Source: Actinomadura mexicana
GTDB lineage: Bacteria > Actinomycetota > Actinomycetes > Streptosporangiales > Streptosporangiaceae
Assembly: GCF_900188105.1 (NCBI RefSeq)
Contig: NZ_FZNP01000007.1
Location: 62,001-126,000, forward strand
DNA: 64,000 nucleotides
Direction: 5' to 3'
The translations under genes and the position numbers were made by a program. The notes beneath the pieces were generated by a model. It worked only from the letters and a program-made list of their open reading frames with translations, was not told the origin of the DNA and made no database searches. Below are positions 18,208-26,358 of this stretch, in pieces (within the stretch, counting starts at the first letter, position 1; each line of letters opens with the position of its first letter).

Positions 18208-19970
18208 TGGTCCTCCTGGTCGTGGGTGCGCTGGGCGCTCAGCTGTTGGGTGTCGTAGGCGTTCTTGGCGATGAGGCGGCCTGCGGCGAAGCACAGCCGG
18301 TAGATGCGGCCGACGCCGAGCACGTTGGCGTCGGGCCGGTAGTAGCGGCAGTCGGCGCCGGCGGGTTCGGGGACGGCGGCGCGGACGGTGCCGGTGTCGG
18401 GGGTCTGCATGGGCGGCAGGGCCCGCTCGACGCGGTGCTGGGGGTCGCCGACGGCCAGTGCCCCGTAGTCGGCGGGGTGCAGGACGGAGTTGAGGGTGAC
18501 GAAGACGTAATAGCCGGCCATGATCGCGCCGAGGGCCGCCATGAGGGCGGTGGGGGCGGCGATCGCGGTGATGAGGCCGCGGCGGACCTGGCGGCGCTCG
18601 CGGGCCAGGTGCCGCGCCGATTCGGAGGGCCACTCCCCCGCGGCGGGGGTGAGGCCGAGGGCGGTGCGCAGCGCGTCCCGCGCGGTCGGCCGGGCCTGGG
18701 CCCGGTCGGCGGCCGAGTCGGCGGCCGGGTCGCGGGCGGGTGGGCCGGCGGGCAGGTCGGCGGAGACGCGGAAGCCGCCGTCGGGGGTGGGCCCGGCGTG
18801 CAGGGTCCCGCCCAGCACGCGGACGCGGTCGGTGAGGCCGGTCAGGCCGCGGCCGCCGGAGGGCAGCAGCGGCGGGCCGTCCGGCGGCGGGTCGTTGGCG
18901 ACGGTGACGGTGGTCCCGCCGGCGGTCGGGGCGATGGCGACGGTGACGGCGGCGCCCGGGGCGTGCTTGGCGGCGTTGGTGATGGCCTCCTGCACGACGC
19001 GGTGCGCGGTGAGCGCGGCCATCGGCGCGAGCCCGGCGTGGGCCTGGCGGTCGCCGGTGAGGCGGACGGGGACGCCGGAGGCGCGGGCGCGGTCGACCAG
19101 GTCGGGGATGCTCTCGCGGGCGGGCCGCGCCGGCGGCGGCGCCGGGGCCCGTCCCCCGGCCGGGCCGGCGGGGTCCACGGCGTCGTCGTCGTTCAGGAGG
19201 CCGATGATCTCGCGGAGGTGGTCGGTGGCGTCGGCGGCGCCGGTGCGCAGCTCGGCGGCCGCGGCGCGGTGCCGGTCCTGCAGTCCCGGCGCGACCTCCA
19301 GCGCGCCGGCGCGCACGGCGATCAAGGCCAGCTCGTGGCCCAGGGAGTCGTGCATGTCCTGGGCGATGCGGGCGCGCTCGCGGAGCCGTTCGCGTTCGGC
19401 GACGATGCGCTGCTGGTGCTCCAGGCGTTCGGCGCGTTCCCAGCCGGCGCGCAGCAGCTCCTGGTACTGCCGCCAGTAGCGGCCCACCAGCCAGGGCAGG
19501 ACGCCGAGCAGGACGAGCCAGACGGTGGAGGGGAACCAGGCGGTGACCTCCGTGCCGCGGACCGCCGACAGCAGCGCCCCGCCGACGAACACCCCGGTGA
19601 AGCCCCACAGCAGCGGCTGCGCGCGGGTGCTGCGCAGGCCCGCCAGGTAGGACAGGACGGGCATGGCGAACACGAAGTTGCCGTGGACGAGGGTCAGCGC
19701 GATCACGGTGAGCAGCGCCGGGGCGGGCCAGGCGCGCCCCGCCGCGATCGCGGCGCCCAGGGCGCCGAGCCCGGCCGCCTGCAGCCACCACGAGGTCCGC
19801 GCGGGCTGCGGCGGGGAGAGCATGCCCGCCACGATCGGGAAGGCCAGGACCCCGTACAGCAGGACGTCCTTGACCAGCGCGGTGCGGGACGGCCGGCGCG
19901 GCAGAGCCCGCGGCCGGGACGGGAGGGGCGGGGCGGGGGGCGGGAGACCGGGGGCCGCGGAGTCGTTCAC
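18204..19970 (-). CDS. Two-component sensor histidine kinase with C-terminal membrane/extracellular extension
   Basis: NarL-system histidine kinase, 588 aa. It has an N-terminal block of about four to five membrane helices and a HisKA_3 dimerisation domain with the phospho-accepting His in ARIAQDMHDSLGHELALI. An ATPase domain follows (QEAITNAAKHAPG N-box, GGRGLTGLTDRV G-box). After the kinase core come about 60 linker residues, another hydrophobic segment (IMAGYYVFVTLNSVL) and about 90 residues with two cysteines (ADCRYYRP and YRLCFAAG). The tail is unusual and may be extracytoplasmic. GTG 19970 lies seven bases behind TAGCGT, fitting a leaderless start; GTG 19979 also exists. Confidence 0.88.
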   Translation of the reverse strand: MNDSAAPGLPPPAPPLPSRPRALPRRPSRTALVKDVLLYGVLAFPIVAGMLSPPQPARTSWWLQAAGLGALGAAIAAGRAWPAPALLTVIALTLVHGNFVFAMPVLSYLAGLRSTRAQPLLWGFTGVFVGGALLSAVRGTEVTAWFPSTVWLVLLGVLPWLVGRYWRQYQELLRAGWERAERLEHQQRIVAERERLRERARIAQDMHDSLGHELALIAVRAGALEVAPGLQDRHRAAAAELRTGAADATDHLREIIGLLNDDDAVDPAGPAGGRAPAPPPARPARESIPDLVDRARASGVPVRLTGDRQAHAGLAPMAALTAHRVVQEAITNAAKHAPGAAVTVAIAPTAGGTTVTVANDPPPDGPPLLPSGGRGLTGLTDRVRVLGGTLHAGPTPDGGFRVSADLPAGPPARDPAADSAADRAQARPTARDALRTALGLTPAAGEWPSESARHLARERRQVRRGLITAIAAPTALMAALGAIMAGYYVFVTLNSVLHPADYGALAVGDPQHRVERALPPMQTPDTGTVRAAVPEPAGADCRYYRPDANVLGVGRIYRLCFAAGRLIAKNAYDTQQLSAQRTHDQEDQ

Positions 19971-19977
19971 GGGCTCC

Positions 19978-20020
19978 ACGCTACTGGCCGGTGAACTGGG
20001 CCGTTACTGACGAAAGTCAG
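19978..20020. promoter_or_regulatory. Divergent kinase promoter region with CTGAC-GAAA-GTCAG dyad
   Basis: CTGAC-GAAA-GTCAG (20007-20020) is a perfect 5-bp inverted repeat between the two oppositely directed kinase genes. On the minus strand it is followed by TAGCGT (19983-19978) and GTG 19970. This puts the dyad centre about 43 bases before the predicted start, the usual place for an activator. Confidence 0.5.
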
Positions 20021-20099
20021 GGGCGCGGGCGGGCGCGCCCGCACCGGGATGATCTCCGATGGGGCGCGGGGCCGGGCGGGGCTGAACTACGGTTGGCGC

Positions 20100-21566
20100 G
20101 TGACAGCGACCCCGCCCCGCCCCCGGCGCCGGCCCGGCGCGCCCGGTCGGGACGAGCCCGGCCAGGGCCCGGCCGGGGCCGCGCGCCGGGCCGGGGCGGT
20201 GGCCGGTATCGCGGGCAGGGTCGCGGGCAGGGCGCCGCGCGGGCGGGCGGCCGACGCCCTGCTGGCGGCGGCGGTGCTGGTGGCGACGGTCACGATGAGC
20301 GAGGCGGCGGTCAAACCCGGGGACCGCCACCTGTGGCCGGGCGGCCTGGCGCTGATCGTCGTGGCGGCGGTGGCGCTGGCGTGGCGGCGCCGCCACCCGG
20401 TGGCGGTGCTGGTGGTCGCCGTGGTGGTGCCGCCGCTGTACTACCCGCTGGGGTACCCCGACGGGCCCGTCGCGATCGTGCTGTGGCTGGCGCTGTTCAA
20501 CGCGGCCGTGGAGTGCCGGCTGGCGGTGTCGCTGGGCGCGGTCATCGTCGTCAACGCCGGATTCCTGGCGGCGGCGTCGGCGCGCGGCAAGGGCGAGGAC
20601 CCCGATGCGGTCACCGACGCCCGCAGCGTGGCGTCGCTGTCGCTGGGGCTGCTGATCACGGTGGCGATCGGGCAGTACGTGCGCGGCCGCCGCGCCCTCG
20701 CCGAGGCCGCCGAGCGGCGCGCCGCCGCGGCCGAACGCGACCGCGAGGCCGAGGCGCGGCGCCGCGCGGTCGCCGAGCGGCTGCGCATCGCCCGCGAGCT
20801 GCACGACGTGCTCGCCCACCAGATCTCGCTGATCAACGTGCAGGCGGGGGCGGCGCTGCACCGCCGCGACGACCCCGGCCGCGCCTACGCGGCACTGGAG
20901 GCGATCAAGGCGGCGAGCAAGGAGACCCTGCGGGAGCTGCGCGGGATCCTGGGCGTGCTGCGGCAGGTCGACGCCGAGGAGCCCGACGGGCCCGGGGCGG
21001 CGGAGGGGCCGGTGGCGCCGCCCCCGTCGCTGGCGCGGGTCGGTGAGCTGCTGGACCAGACCGCCGCGGCCGGGCCGGTGGTCCGCCGCGCCGGTGACCT
21101 GCCCGAGCCCGGCTCGCCGGGGACGGCGGCGCTGAGCGACCTGCCGGCCCCGGTCGGGCTGGCCGGGTACCGGATCGTGCAGGAGGCGCTGACCAACGCC
21201 GTCCGGCACTCGGGGGCCGCCGCGGTCACGGTCGAGGTGCGGGTGTTCCCCGGCGAGGTGATCGTGCGGGTGGACGACGACGGCGCCGGCCCCGCCACGC
21301 ACCCGCCCCACCCCGCGTCCCCCGAGGACGCCGGGCGCACCGCAGACACCGGGCACGCCGTCGGCGCGGAGGGCGGCAGCGGGCTGCGGGGCATGCGCGA
21401 GCGGGCGGCGTCGGTCGGCGGGGAGCTGACCGCCGGGCCTGGCCCGGCGGGCGGGTTCCGGGTGTGGGCGCGGCTGCCGCTGGACTCCGCCGAACCACGC
21501 TTTCTGGGCGAGAAGGGCGAGAGAGGCGAGATGGGCGGACTGGGCGAGAGGGAGGAGAAGGCGTGA
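20100..21566 (+). CDS. Two-component sensor histidine kinase (NarL-type)
   Basis: Sensor kinase of 488 aa with an Ala/Arg/Pro-rich cytoplasmic N-terminus and about five membrane helices. The HisKA_3 domain has the phospho-His in RIARELHDVLAHQISLI, and the ATPase domain has QEALTNAVRHSG and GGSGLRGMRERA. The last residues (GEKGERGEMGGLGEREE) are charged and repetitive. GTG 20100 lies six bases after TACGGT and has no Shine-Dalgarno, so a leaderless start is likely; ATG 20049 would be an alternative. Its stop overlaps the response regulator start by 4 nt. It diverges from the other kinase across a 129-nt region. Confidence 0.9.
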   Translation: MTATPPRPRRRPGAPGRDEPGQGPAGAARRAGAVAGIAGRVAGRAPRGRAADALLAAAVLVATVTMSEAAVKPGDRHLWPGGLALIVVAAVALAWRRRHPVAVLVVAVVVPPLYYPLGYPDGPVAIVLWLALFNAAVECRLAVSLGAVIVVNAGFLAAASARGKGEDPDAVTDARSVASLSLGLLITVAIGQYVRGRRALAEAAERRAAAAERDREAEARRRAVAERLRIARELHDVLAHQISLINVQAGAALHRRDDPGRAYAALEAIKAASKETLRELRGILGVLRQVDAEEPDGPGAAEGPVAPPPSLARVGELLDQTAAAGPVVRRAGDLPEPGSPGTAALSDLPAPVGLAGYRIVQEALTNAVRHSGAAAVTVEVRVFPGEVIVRVDDDGAGPATHPPHPASPEDAGRTADTGHAVGAEGGSGLRGMRERAASVGGELTAGPGPAGGFRVWARLPLDSAEPRFLGEKGERGEMGGLGEREEKA

Positions 21567-22228
21567 TCCGGGTGATGCTGGCCGACGACCAGACACTGGT
21601 CCGGGCGGGGTTCCGGTCGATCCTGGAGGGCGAGGACGACATCGAGATCGTCGCCGAGGCCGGGGACGGGGAGCAGGCCGTCGTGCGGGCCCGCGAGCTG
21701 CGGCCCGAGGTGGTGCTGATGGACATCCGCATGCCCGTCCTGGACGGGCTGGAGGCCACCCGGCGGATCATCGCCGACCCCCGGCTGGCCGACGTCCGTG
21801 TGGTGATCTTGACGACGTTCGACCTGGACGACTACGTCTACGGCGCGATCAAGGCCGGGGCCAGCGGGTTCCTGGTCAAGGACACCGAGCCGACCGAGCT
21901 GATCCACGGGGTGCGGGTGGTGGCGCGCGGCGACGCGCTGCTGGCGCCCACGGTGACGCGGCGGCTCATCGCCGAGTTCGCCTCCCGGATCACCGCGCCG
22001 CCGCCCGCCGCCGAGCTCAACGCGCTGACCGACCGGGAACGCGAGGTGCTGCGGCTGGTCGCGGCGGGCCTGTCCAACGAGGAGATCGCCGGGCGCCTGG
22101 TGCTGTCGCCCGCCACCGCCAAGACCCACGTCAGCCGTATCCTGGCCAAACTCGGCGCCCGCGACCGGGCGCAGCTGGTGGTGCTGGCCTACGAGACGGG
22201 AATGATCCGCCCCGGCTGGCTCGGCTGA
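21563..22228 (+). CDS. NarL/FixJ-type response regulator
   Basis: Response regulator, 221 aa, cognate to the preceding kinase by translational coupling (GTGA overlap). The receiver has VMLADDQT, the phospho-Asp in VVLMDIRMPVLDG, VVILTTFDLDDY and GFLVKDTEP. The output domain is a LuxR HTH, LTDREREVLRLVAAGLSNEE and ATAKTHVSRILAKLGARDR. It resembles the common actinobacterial NarL regulators such as those near ABC exporters. Targets are not shown; the dyads at 15669 and 20007 are candidates. Confidence 0.93.
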   Translation: MIRVMLADDQTLVRAGFRSILEGEDDIEIVAEAGDGEQAVVRARELRPEVVLMDIRMPVLDGLEATRRIIADPRLADVRVVILTTFDLDDYVYGAIKAGASGFLVKDTEPTELIHGVRVVARGDALLAPTVTRRLIAEFASRITAPPPAAELNALTDREREVLRLVAAGLSNEEIAGRLVLSPATAKTHVSRILAKLGARDRAQLVVLAYETGMIRPGWLG

Positions 22229-22304
22229 TCGACCGCACGGCCCGTCCCGCCACGGCCGACCACGGGGGCGCAACCGGGCCGGTCACGGCGGTGTTTGAAC
22301 GGAT

Positions 22305-22979
22305 GTGACGGTTACGGACGAAGCTCTCACCCACGCCCCCGCGGGCGACGGCAGGGGCGGCACGGGCGGCGACACCGCCGGGGCGCGGGTCGCCGCCGCC
22401 CTCGCCCGCGACCTCGACGAGGGCTTCGCCGCCCTGTACGAGGCCTACCGGGGCGCGGTGTTCTCCACCGCGCTGCGGCTGTGCGGGCGGTGGGCCGAGG
22501 CCGAGGACCTGTCCGCGGAGGCGTTCCTGCGCGCCTACCGCGCGCTGACCGGCTACGAGGCGGGGCGCATCGCCGAGCTGCGGCCGCGGGCCTGGCTGCT
22601 GACGATCCTGACCAACGTGTGGCGCAACAGCCTGCGCTCGGCCGCCCGGCGCCCGCCGCCGGGCCCCATCGAGGACGCCCCCGACCCGCCCGACCCGGGC
22701 GAGGGAGTCGAGGACGCCGCCGCCCGCCACGAGACCGGCCGCGAACTGGCCGGCCTGCTGGCCCGGCTCCCCCACCAGCAGCGGGCCGCGGTCGTGCTGC
22801 GGCACGTCACCGACCTGCCCGTCGCCGAGATCGCCGCCGTCCTGGACCTGCCCGAAGGCACCGTCAAGTCCCACATCTCCCGCGGCCTGGCCCGCCTGCG
22901 CGCCCTGCGCACCGCACCCGGCACCCCCGGGCCCGACCGCTCCGCACCCGACCCCGAGCAGAAAGGGGGCAACCGATGA
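22305..22979 (+). CDS. ECF-type RNA polymerase sigma factor
   Basis: Extracytoplasmic-function sigma factor, 224 aa. Region 2 is FAALYEAYRGAVFSTALRLC followed by EAEDLSAEAFLRAYRAL. Region 4 is LARLPHQQRAAVVLRHVTD then LPVAEIAAVLDLPEGTVKSH with RGLARLRAL, the sigma-70 r4 HTH. A Pro-rich linker joins them. GTG 22305 is used. Its stop overlaps the ATG of the alkyltransferase gene by 4 nt (ATGA), so expression is coupled. No anti-sigma gene is seen nearby, so the control mechanism is unclear; coupling to a DNA-repair/Zn-Cys protein is suggestive. Confidence 0.9.
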   Translation: MTVTDEALTHAPAGDGRGGTGGDTAGARVAAALARDLDEGFAALYEAYRGAVFSTALRLCGRWAEAEDLSAEAFLRAYRALTGYEAGRIAELRPRAWLLTILTNVWRNSLRSAARRPPPGPIEDAPDPPDPGEGVEDAAARHETGRELAGLLARLPHQQRAAVVLRHVTDLPVAEIAAVLDLPEGTVKSHISRGLARLRALRTAPGTPGPDRSAPDPEQKGGNR

Positions 22980-23755
22980 ACCGCACCGGCCCCGTCGGCG
23001 GCACACCCGACCCGCTGGCCGGAGAACTGGCGGACCTGGCCGCCGACGCGCCCCCGGCCCTGCTGGACCGCATCGCCGCCCGCCGCGTCCACGTCCCCGG
23101 CCCCCTGGAGGGCCTGCAGGTCGCCTTCACCGACCACGGCGTCGCCTACCTGCGCGCCGGGATGGACGACCGGGAGTTCGCCGCGGCGTTCCGCGCCCGC
23201 TTCGCGCGGCCGCTGCTGCCCGCCGACCGCCCCCCGGCCGGGCTGCTGCCCGCCCTGCGCACCGGCCGGCTCGGCCCGCTGCGCCTGGACCTGCGCGGCC
23301 TCAGCGACTTCGAGGCCGCCGTGCTGCGCGCCGCCGCGCAGATCCCGCGCGGGCAGACCCGCCCCTACGCGTGGGTGGCCCGGCACGCCGGACGGCCCAG
23401 GGCCGTCCGCGCCGTCGGGTCGGCGCTGGGCCGCAACCCCGTCCCGCTGCTGATCCCCTGCCACCGCGTGACCCGCTCGGACGGCTCCCTGGGCGACTAC
23501 GTGTTCGGCGCCGGCGCCAAGGAACGGCTGCTGCGCGCCGAGGACGTCGACGTCGAGGAGGTGACCGACCTGGCGCGGCGCGGAGTGCGGCTGGTGGGCT
23601 CCGACACCACCGGGATCGTGTGCTACCCGACCTGCGCGGACGCGCGCCGGATCACCCCCGGGCACCGGCACGGGTTCCGGGACCTGGCCGCCGCGCGGGC
23701 CGCCGGGTACCGGCCGTGCCTGCACTGCCGCCCCGGCGACACCCTGCCCGCCTGA
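22976..23755 (+). CDS. O6-methylguanine-DNA methyltransferase with C-terminal Ada-type Zn domain
   Basis: Suicidal DNA alkyltransferase, 259 aa. The active-site Cys is C162 in LLIPCHRVTRSDG, preceded by AAQIPRGQTRPYAWVARHAG and RAVGSALGRNPVP. After this comes an Ada-like metal-binding domain: TTGIVCYPTCADARR and GYRPCLHCRPG give C216, C220, C248 and C251, matching the four zinc Cys of the E. coli Ada N-terminus that accepts methyl groups from phosphotriesters. Domain order is reversed relative to Ada, and no AraC HTH is present. Residues 1-100 match the MGMT N-domain poorly. Translationally coupled to the sigma factor upstream. Confidence 0.88.
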   Translation: MNRTGPVGGTPDPLAGELADLAADAPPALLDRIAARRVHVPGPLEGLQVAFTDHGVAYLRAGMDDREFAAAFRARFARPLLPADRPPAGLLPALRTGRLGPLRLDLRGLSDFEAAVLRAAAQIPRGQTRPYAWVARHAGRPRAVRAVGSALGRNPVPLLIPCHRVTRSDGSLGDYVFGAGAKERLLRAEDVDVEEVTDLARRGVRLVGSDTTGIVCYPTCADARRITPGHRHGFRDLAAARAAGYRPCLHCRPGDTLPA

Positions 23756-23910
23756 CCCCGTCCCGCCTGCCCCTCACCCCGCTGCCCGGCGGGGCGGGGC
23801 GCGGGCGGCGGGCGGCGCGGCGGCGGGCATACATCGGCGCGGGACGGGAATGGGCCGTCCACCTGCGGGGACGATCCCGCGGGCGAACCGCCGACGAGGG
23901 GGAGATCGCC

Positions 23911-24987
23911 ATGCGCGTCGTCATCACCGGCGCCACGGGCAACATCGGGACCAGCACCGTCCGCGCGCTCGCCGAGGACCCGGCCGTCACCGAGATCACC
24001 GGCCTGGCCCGCCGCGAGCCCGGCCCCGGGGCCGCCCGCGAGGCCGACCCCGGCGGGACCGGCAAGCTGCGCTGGGCCGAGGCCGACGTCACCGACACCG
24101 ACCTGGTCCCGCTGATGCGCGGCGCCGACGTCGTCATCCACCTGGCGTGGCTGTTCCAGCCCACCCACCGGCCCGCGGTGACCTGGGACTCCAACGCCGT
24201 CGGCAGCGCCCGGGTGTTCGACGCCGCGGCCCGCGCGGGCGTGCCCGCGCTGGTGTACTCCTCCTCCGTCGGGGCCTACTCCCCCGGCCCCAAGGACCGC
24301 GCGGTCGACGAGTCCTGGCCCACCCACGGGTGGCCCGAGGCCGCCTACAGCCGCGAGAAGGCCTACGTCGAACGGCTCCTGGACGCCTTCGAGTCCGCCA
24401 ATCCCACCTGCCGCGTGGTGCGGCTGCGGCCCGGGTTCGTCTTCGAACGGCAGAGCGCCAGCGAGCAGCGCCGCCTGTTCGCCGGGCCGCTGCTGCCCGG
24501 ACGCCTCGCCCGCGCCGACCTCATCCCGGTCGTGCCGGACCTGCCCGGCCTGCGGCTGCAGGTCCTGCACTCCGCCGACGCCGGGCAGGCGTTCCGGCTC
24601 GCCGCCACCGGCCAGGCCCGCGGCGCGTTCAACCTCGCCGCCGAACCCGCCCTGGACGCCGCCGAACTCGCCGACCTGCTCGGCGCCCGGACCGTGCGGC
24701 TGCCCGCGCGGGGCGTGCGGGCCGCGCTCGCCGCCGCCTGGAGCCTGCACCTGGTGCCCGCCTCCCCCGCCCTGCTCGACCTGGCCCTGCAGGTTCCGCT
24801 CATGGACACCGCCCGGGCCCGCCGCGAGCTCGGCTGGACGCCCCGGCACACCGGCCGCGAAGCGATCACCGAGTTCCTGGAGGGGCTGCGCACCGGCGCC
24901 GGCCGCGGCACCCCGCCGCTGTCCCCCGACGCCGGCGGGCGGCTGCGCGGCCACGAGTTCGCCACCGGCGTCGGCCGCAGACCCTGA
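23911..24987 (+). CDS. NAD-dependent epimerase/dehydratase (extended SDR)
   Basis: Extended short-chain dehydrogenase/reductase, 358 aa. The nucleotide-binding motif is VVITGATGNIGTST at the N-terminus. D/E-rich strands follow, then HLAWLFQPTHRP, the catalytic Ser in VYSSSVGAYSPG and Tyr-x3-Lys in AAYSREKAYVERLL. The C-terminal part (ARRELGWTPRHTGREAITEF) is like sugar epimerases of actinobacteria. ATG 23911 has GGGGGAG six bases upstream. It is 155 nt from the alkyltransferase and probably separate. The substrate is unknown. Confidence 0.88.
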   Translation: MRVVITGATGNIGTSTVRALAEDPAVTEITGLARREPGPGAAREADPGGTGKLRWAEADVTDTDLVPLMRGADVVIHLAWLFQPTHRPAVTWDSNAVGSARVFDAAARAGVPALVYSSSVGAYSPGPKDRAVDESWPTHGWPEAAYSREKAYVERLLDAFESANPTCRVVRLRPGFVFERQSASEQRRLFAGPLLPGRLARADLIPVVPDLPGLRLQVLHSADAGQAFRLAATGQARGAFNLAAEPALDAAELADLLGARTVRLPARGVRAALAAAWSLHLVPASPALLDLALQVPLMDTARARRELGWTPRHTGREAITEFLEGLRTGAGRGTPPLSPDAGGRLRGHEFATGVGRRP

Positions 24988-25084
24988 CCGCTCCCGAAAC
25001 GCCCGCACGCACCAGGACCGGCGGCACGGTCCGGCACGACGGCCGGGCACCGATCCGCCGACCAACCGACCCGGAGGTCACCCG

Positions 25085-25333
25085 ATGCCGACGATCACAG
25101 CCGAGCACCTGCACACCCTGCTGGCCTCCGACCGCGGCGCCGCGCTCGTCGTCGTCGAGGGCCGCGCCGCCGTCGTCCCGGCCGACCCGAGCCGCGGCGA
25201 GGACCCCGAGGACGCCATGGTGATCACCACGCGGGACGCCGTCATCGCCGAACTCGACACCGGCGCCAACGAGGAGCAGATCGAGGCCCTCGCCCAGCGG
25301 CTGGACACCGCCCTGGACAGCCTCGGCGGCTGA
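25085..25333 (+). CDS. Small hypothetical protein
   Basis: Unrecognised 82-residue acidic protein, predicted soluble. The start ATG 25085 has GGAGG with a 7-nt gap, which is strong evidence for translation. The sequence shows TAEHLHTLLASDRGAALVV at the N-terminus, VITTRDAVIAELDTG in the middle, and a C-terminal helix EEQIEALAQRLDTALDSLGG. No catalytic or metal motif is seen. Its 3' end converges on the CDGSH gene with 53 nt between, where TGACCTGCCGC and GCGGCAGGGTCA form a long-loop inverted repeat spanning both stops. Confidence 0.7.
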   Translation: MPTITAEHLHTLLASDRGAALVVVEGRAAVVPADPSRGEDPEDAMVITTRDAVIAELDTGANEEQIEALAQRLDTALDSLGG

Positions 25334-25386
25334 CCTGCCGCAGAACGGCGCGCGGCGGGGCCGTCCCGGGGTCGGTCGCGGCAGGG

Positions 25387-25665
25387 TCAGTCGCGGCGTC
25401 GCCGGCGGTGGCTGGTGTCGCAGAACGGGTACGCGCGGCTGCGGCGGCACGCGCACAGCGCGACCAGCCACCGGTCCGACACCGCCGTCGACCCGTCCTC
25501 CATCACCACCTCCACCGGGCCCTCCACCAGCACCGGCCCGCCCGGCACCATCCGGACCCGCCGCCGCTCCCGGCCGCCCGGCCCGCCCCCGTCCGCGCCG
25601 GCCGGCCGGTCCACGGGCCCGGACGGGCCGGACTCGGTTTCAGGCCGCCCACCGGTCGCGCTCAT
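25387..25665 (-). CDS. CDGSH iron-sulfur domain protein
   Basis: Small [2Fe-2S] protein, 92 aa. The cluster-binding motif C-x-C-x8-C-D-T-x-H is complete at the C-terminus: C71 and C73 in LVALCACRRS, and C82 and H86 in YPFCDTSHRRRRRD. This is the 3-Cys/1-His CDGSH (mitoNEET-like) pattern with T in place of G. The N-terminal 30 residues are disordered Gly/Pro-rich sequence. ATG 25665 has GGAGGAGG upstream. The gene starts 26 nt inside the preceding methyltransferase and is the last of a four-gene operon. It probably supplies electrons or carries a cluster for the diiron enzyme two genes upstream. Confidence 0.9.
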   Translation of the reverse strand: MSATGGRPETESGPSGPVDRPAGADGGGPGGRERRRVRMVPGGPVLVEGPVEVVMEDGSTAVSDRWLVALCACRRSRAYPFCDTSHRRRRRD

Positions 25666-26341
25666 CGCTCGCCTCCTCCCCGATCCGGTCGGCGCGCACC
25701 ACCACCAGGTCCTCGTGCCGCTGCCCGTCCACCAGCAGGCCACGCGCCCGCAGCCCGTCCGCGCGGCGCCGCATCACCGGCCCGAACGGCTCGCGGTGCC
25801 GCGCCACCACCGACGCCCGCATCCCCGCGCGGCGCAGCCCCACCAGCGTGGCCGCCACCCCGTTCAGCGCCGAATGCACCACCAGCAGCGTCCCCGACGG
25901 CGACAGGTGCCGGGGGGCCTGCGCGCAGATCCGGTCCAGCAGCACCCGGCCGTCCGGGCCCGCCTCCCACGCCCGCGCCCGGCCCCGCACCGACGCCGGG
26001 TCGACCTCCCCGACCACGTACGGGGGATTGGCGACGATCACGTCGAACTCCTGCCCGGCGACGGGCGCGAACATGTCCCCGCGCAGCACCCGCACCGGCA
26101 GCCCCCGCATCCGCGCGTTCACCCGCGCAGCCAGCACCGCCTGCGCCGAGGCGTCCACCGCGACGACCTCGCAGCCGGCCCGCGCCGCGGCCAGCGCCAC
26201 CGCGCCCGTCCCGGTGCCGAGCTCCAGGACCCGCGCCCCCGGCGGCGCCTCCGCCCGCGCCAGCGACGTCAGCAGCGCCCGCGTCAGCAGCGAGGTGTCG
26301 GTCTGCGGCCGGTACACGCCCGGCGGCCTGAACAGCAGCAT
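25640..26341 (-). CDS. PrmC/HemK2-like class I methyltransferase
   Basis: SAM-dependent methyltransferase, 233 aa. Motif I is VLELGTGTGAVAL, the acidic loop is VVAVDASAQAV, and motif IV is VIVANPPYVVGEVDP. The NPPY motif is diagnostic of amide/amine methylases of the PrmC/HemK2 group. The C-terminal third continues with HLSPSGTLLVVHS and DLVVVRADRIGEE. ATG 26341 has a GGGGGAGGGG site. It lies 17 nt after the diiron-enzyme stop. Such proteins methylate glutamine or other planar amide nitrogens; here the target could be a small molecule made by its neighbours. Confidence 0.9.
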   Translation of the reverse strand: MLLFRPPGVYRPQTDTSLLTRALLTSLARAEAPPGARVLELGTGTGAVALAAARAGCEVVAVDASAQAVLAARVNARMRGLPVRVLRGDMFAPVAGQEFDVIVANPPYVVGEVDPASVRGRARAWEAGPDGRVLLDRICAQAPRHLSPSGTLLVVHSALNGVAATLVGLRRAGMRASVVARHREPFGPVMRRRADGLRARGLLVDGQRHEDLVVVRADRIGEEASDERDRWAA

Positions 26342-26358
26342 CGCCCGCCCCTCCCCCT

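Noticed and set aside
18222-19994. A 590-codon plus-strand open frame opposite the kinase
   Set aside because: It is antisense to the kinase with its H-box and ATPase motifs, and is low-complexity Gly/Ala/Arg sequence.
25331-25389. TGACCTGCCGC/GCGGCAGGGTCA inverted repeat as a terminator
   Set aside because: The arms are imperfect and the loop is about 36 nt long, so a functional terminator is doubtful.
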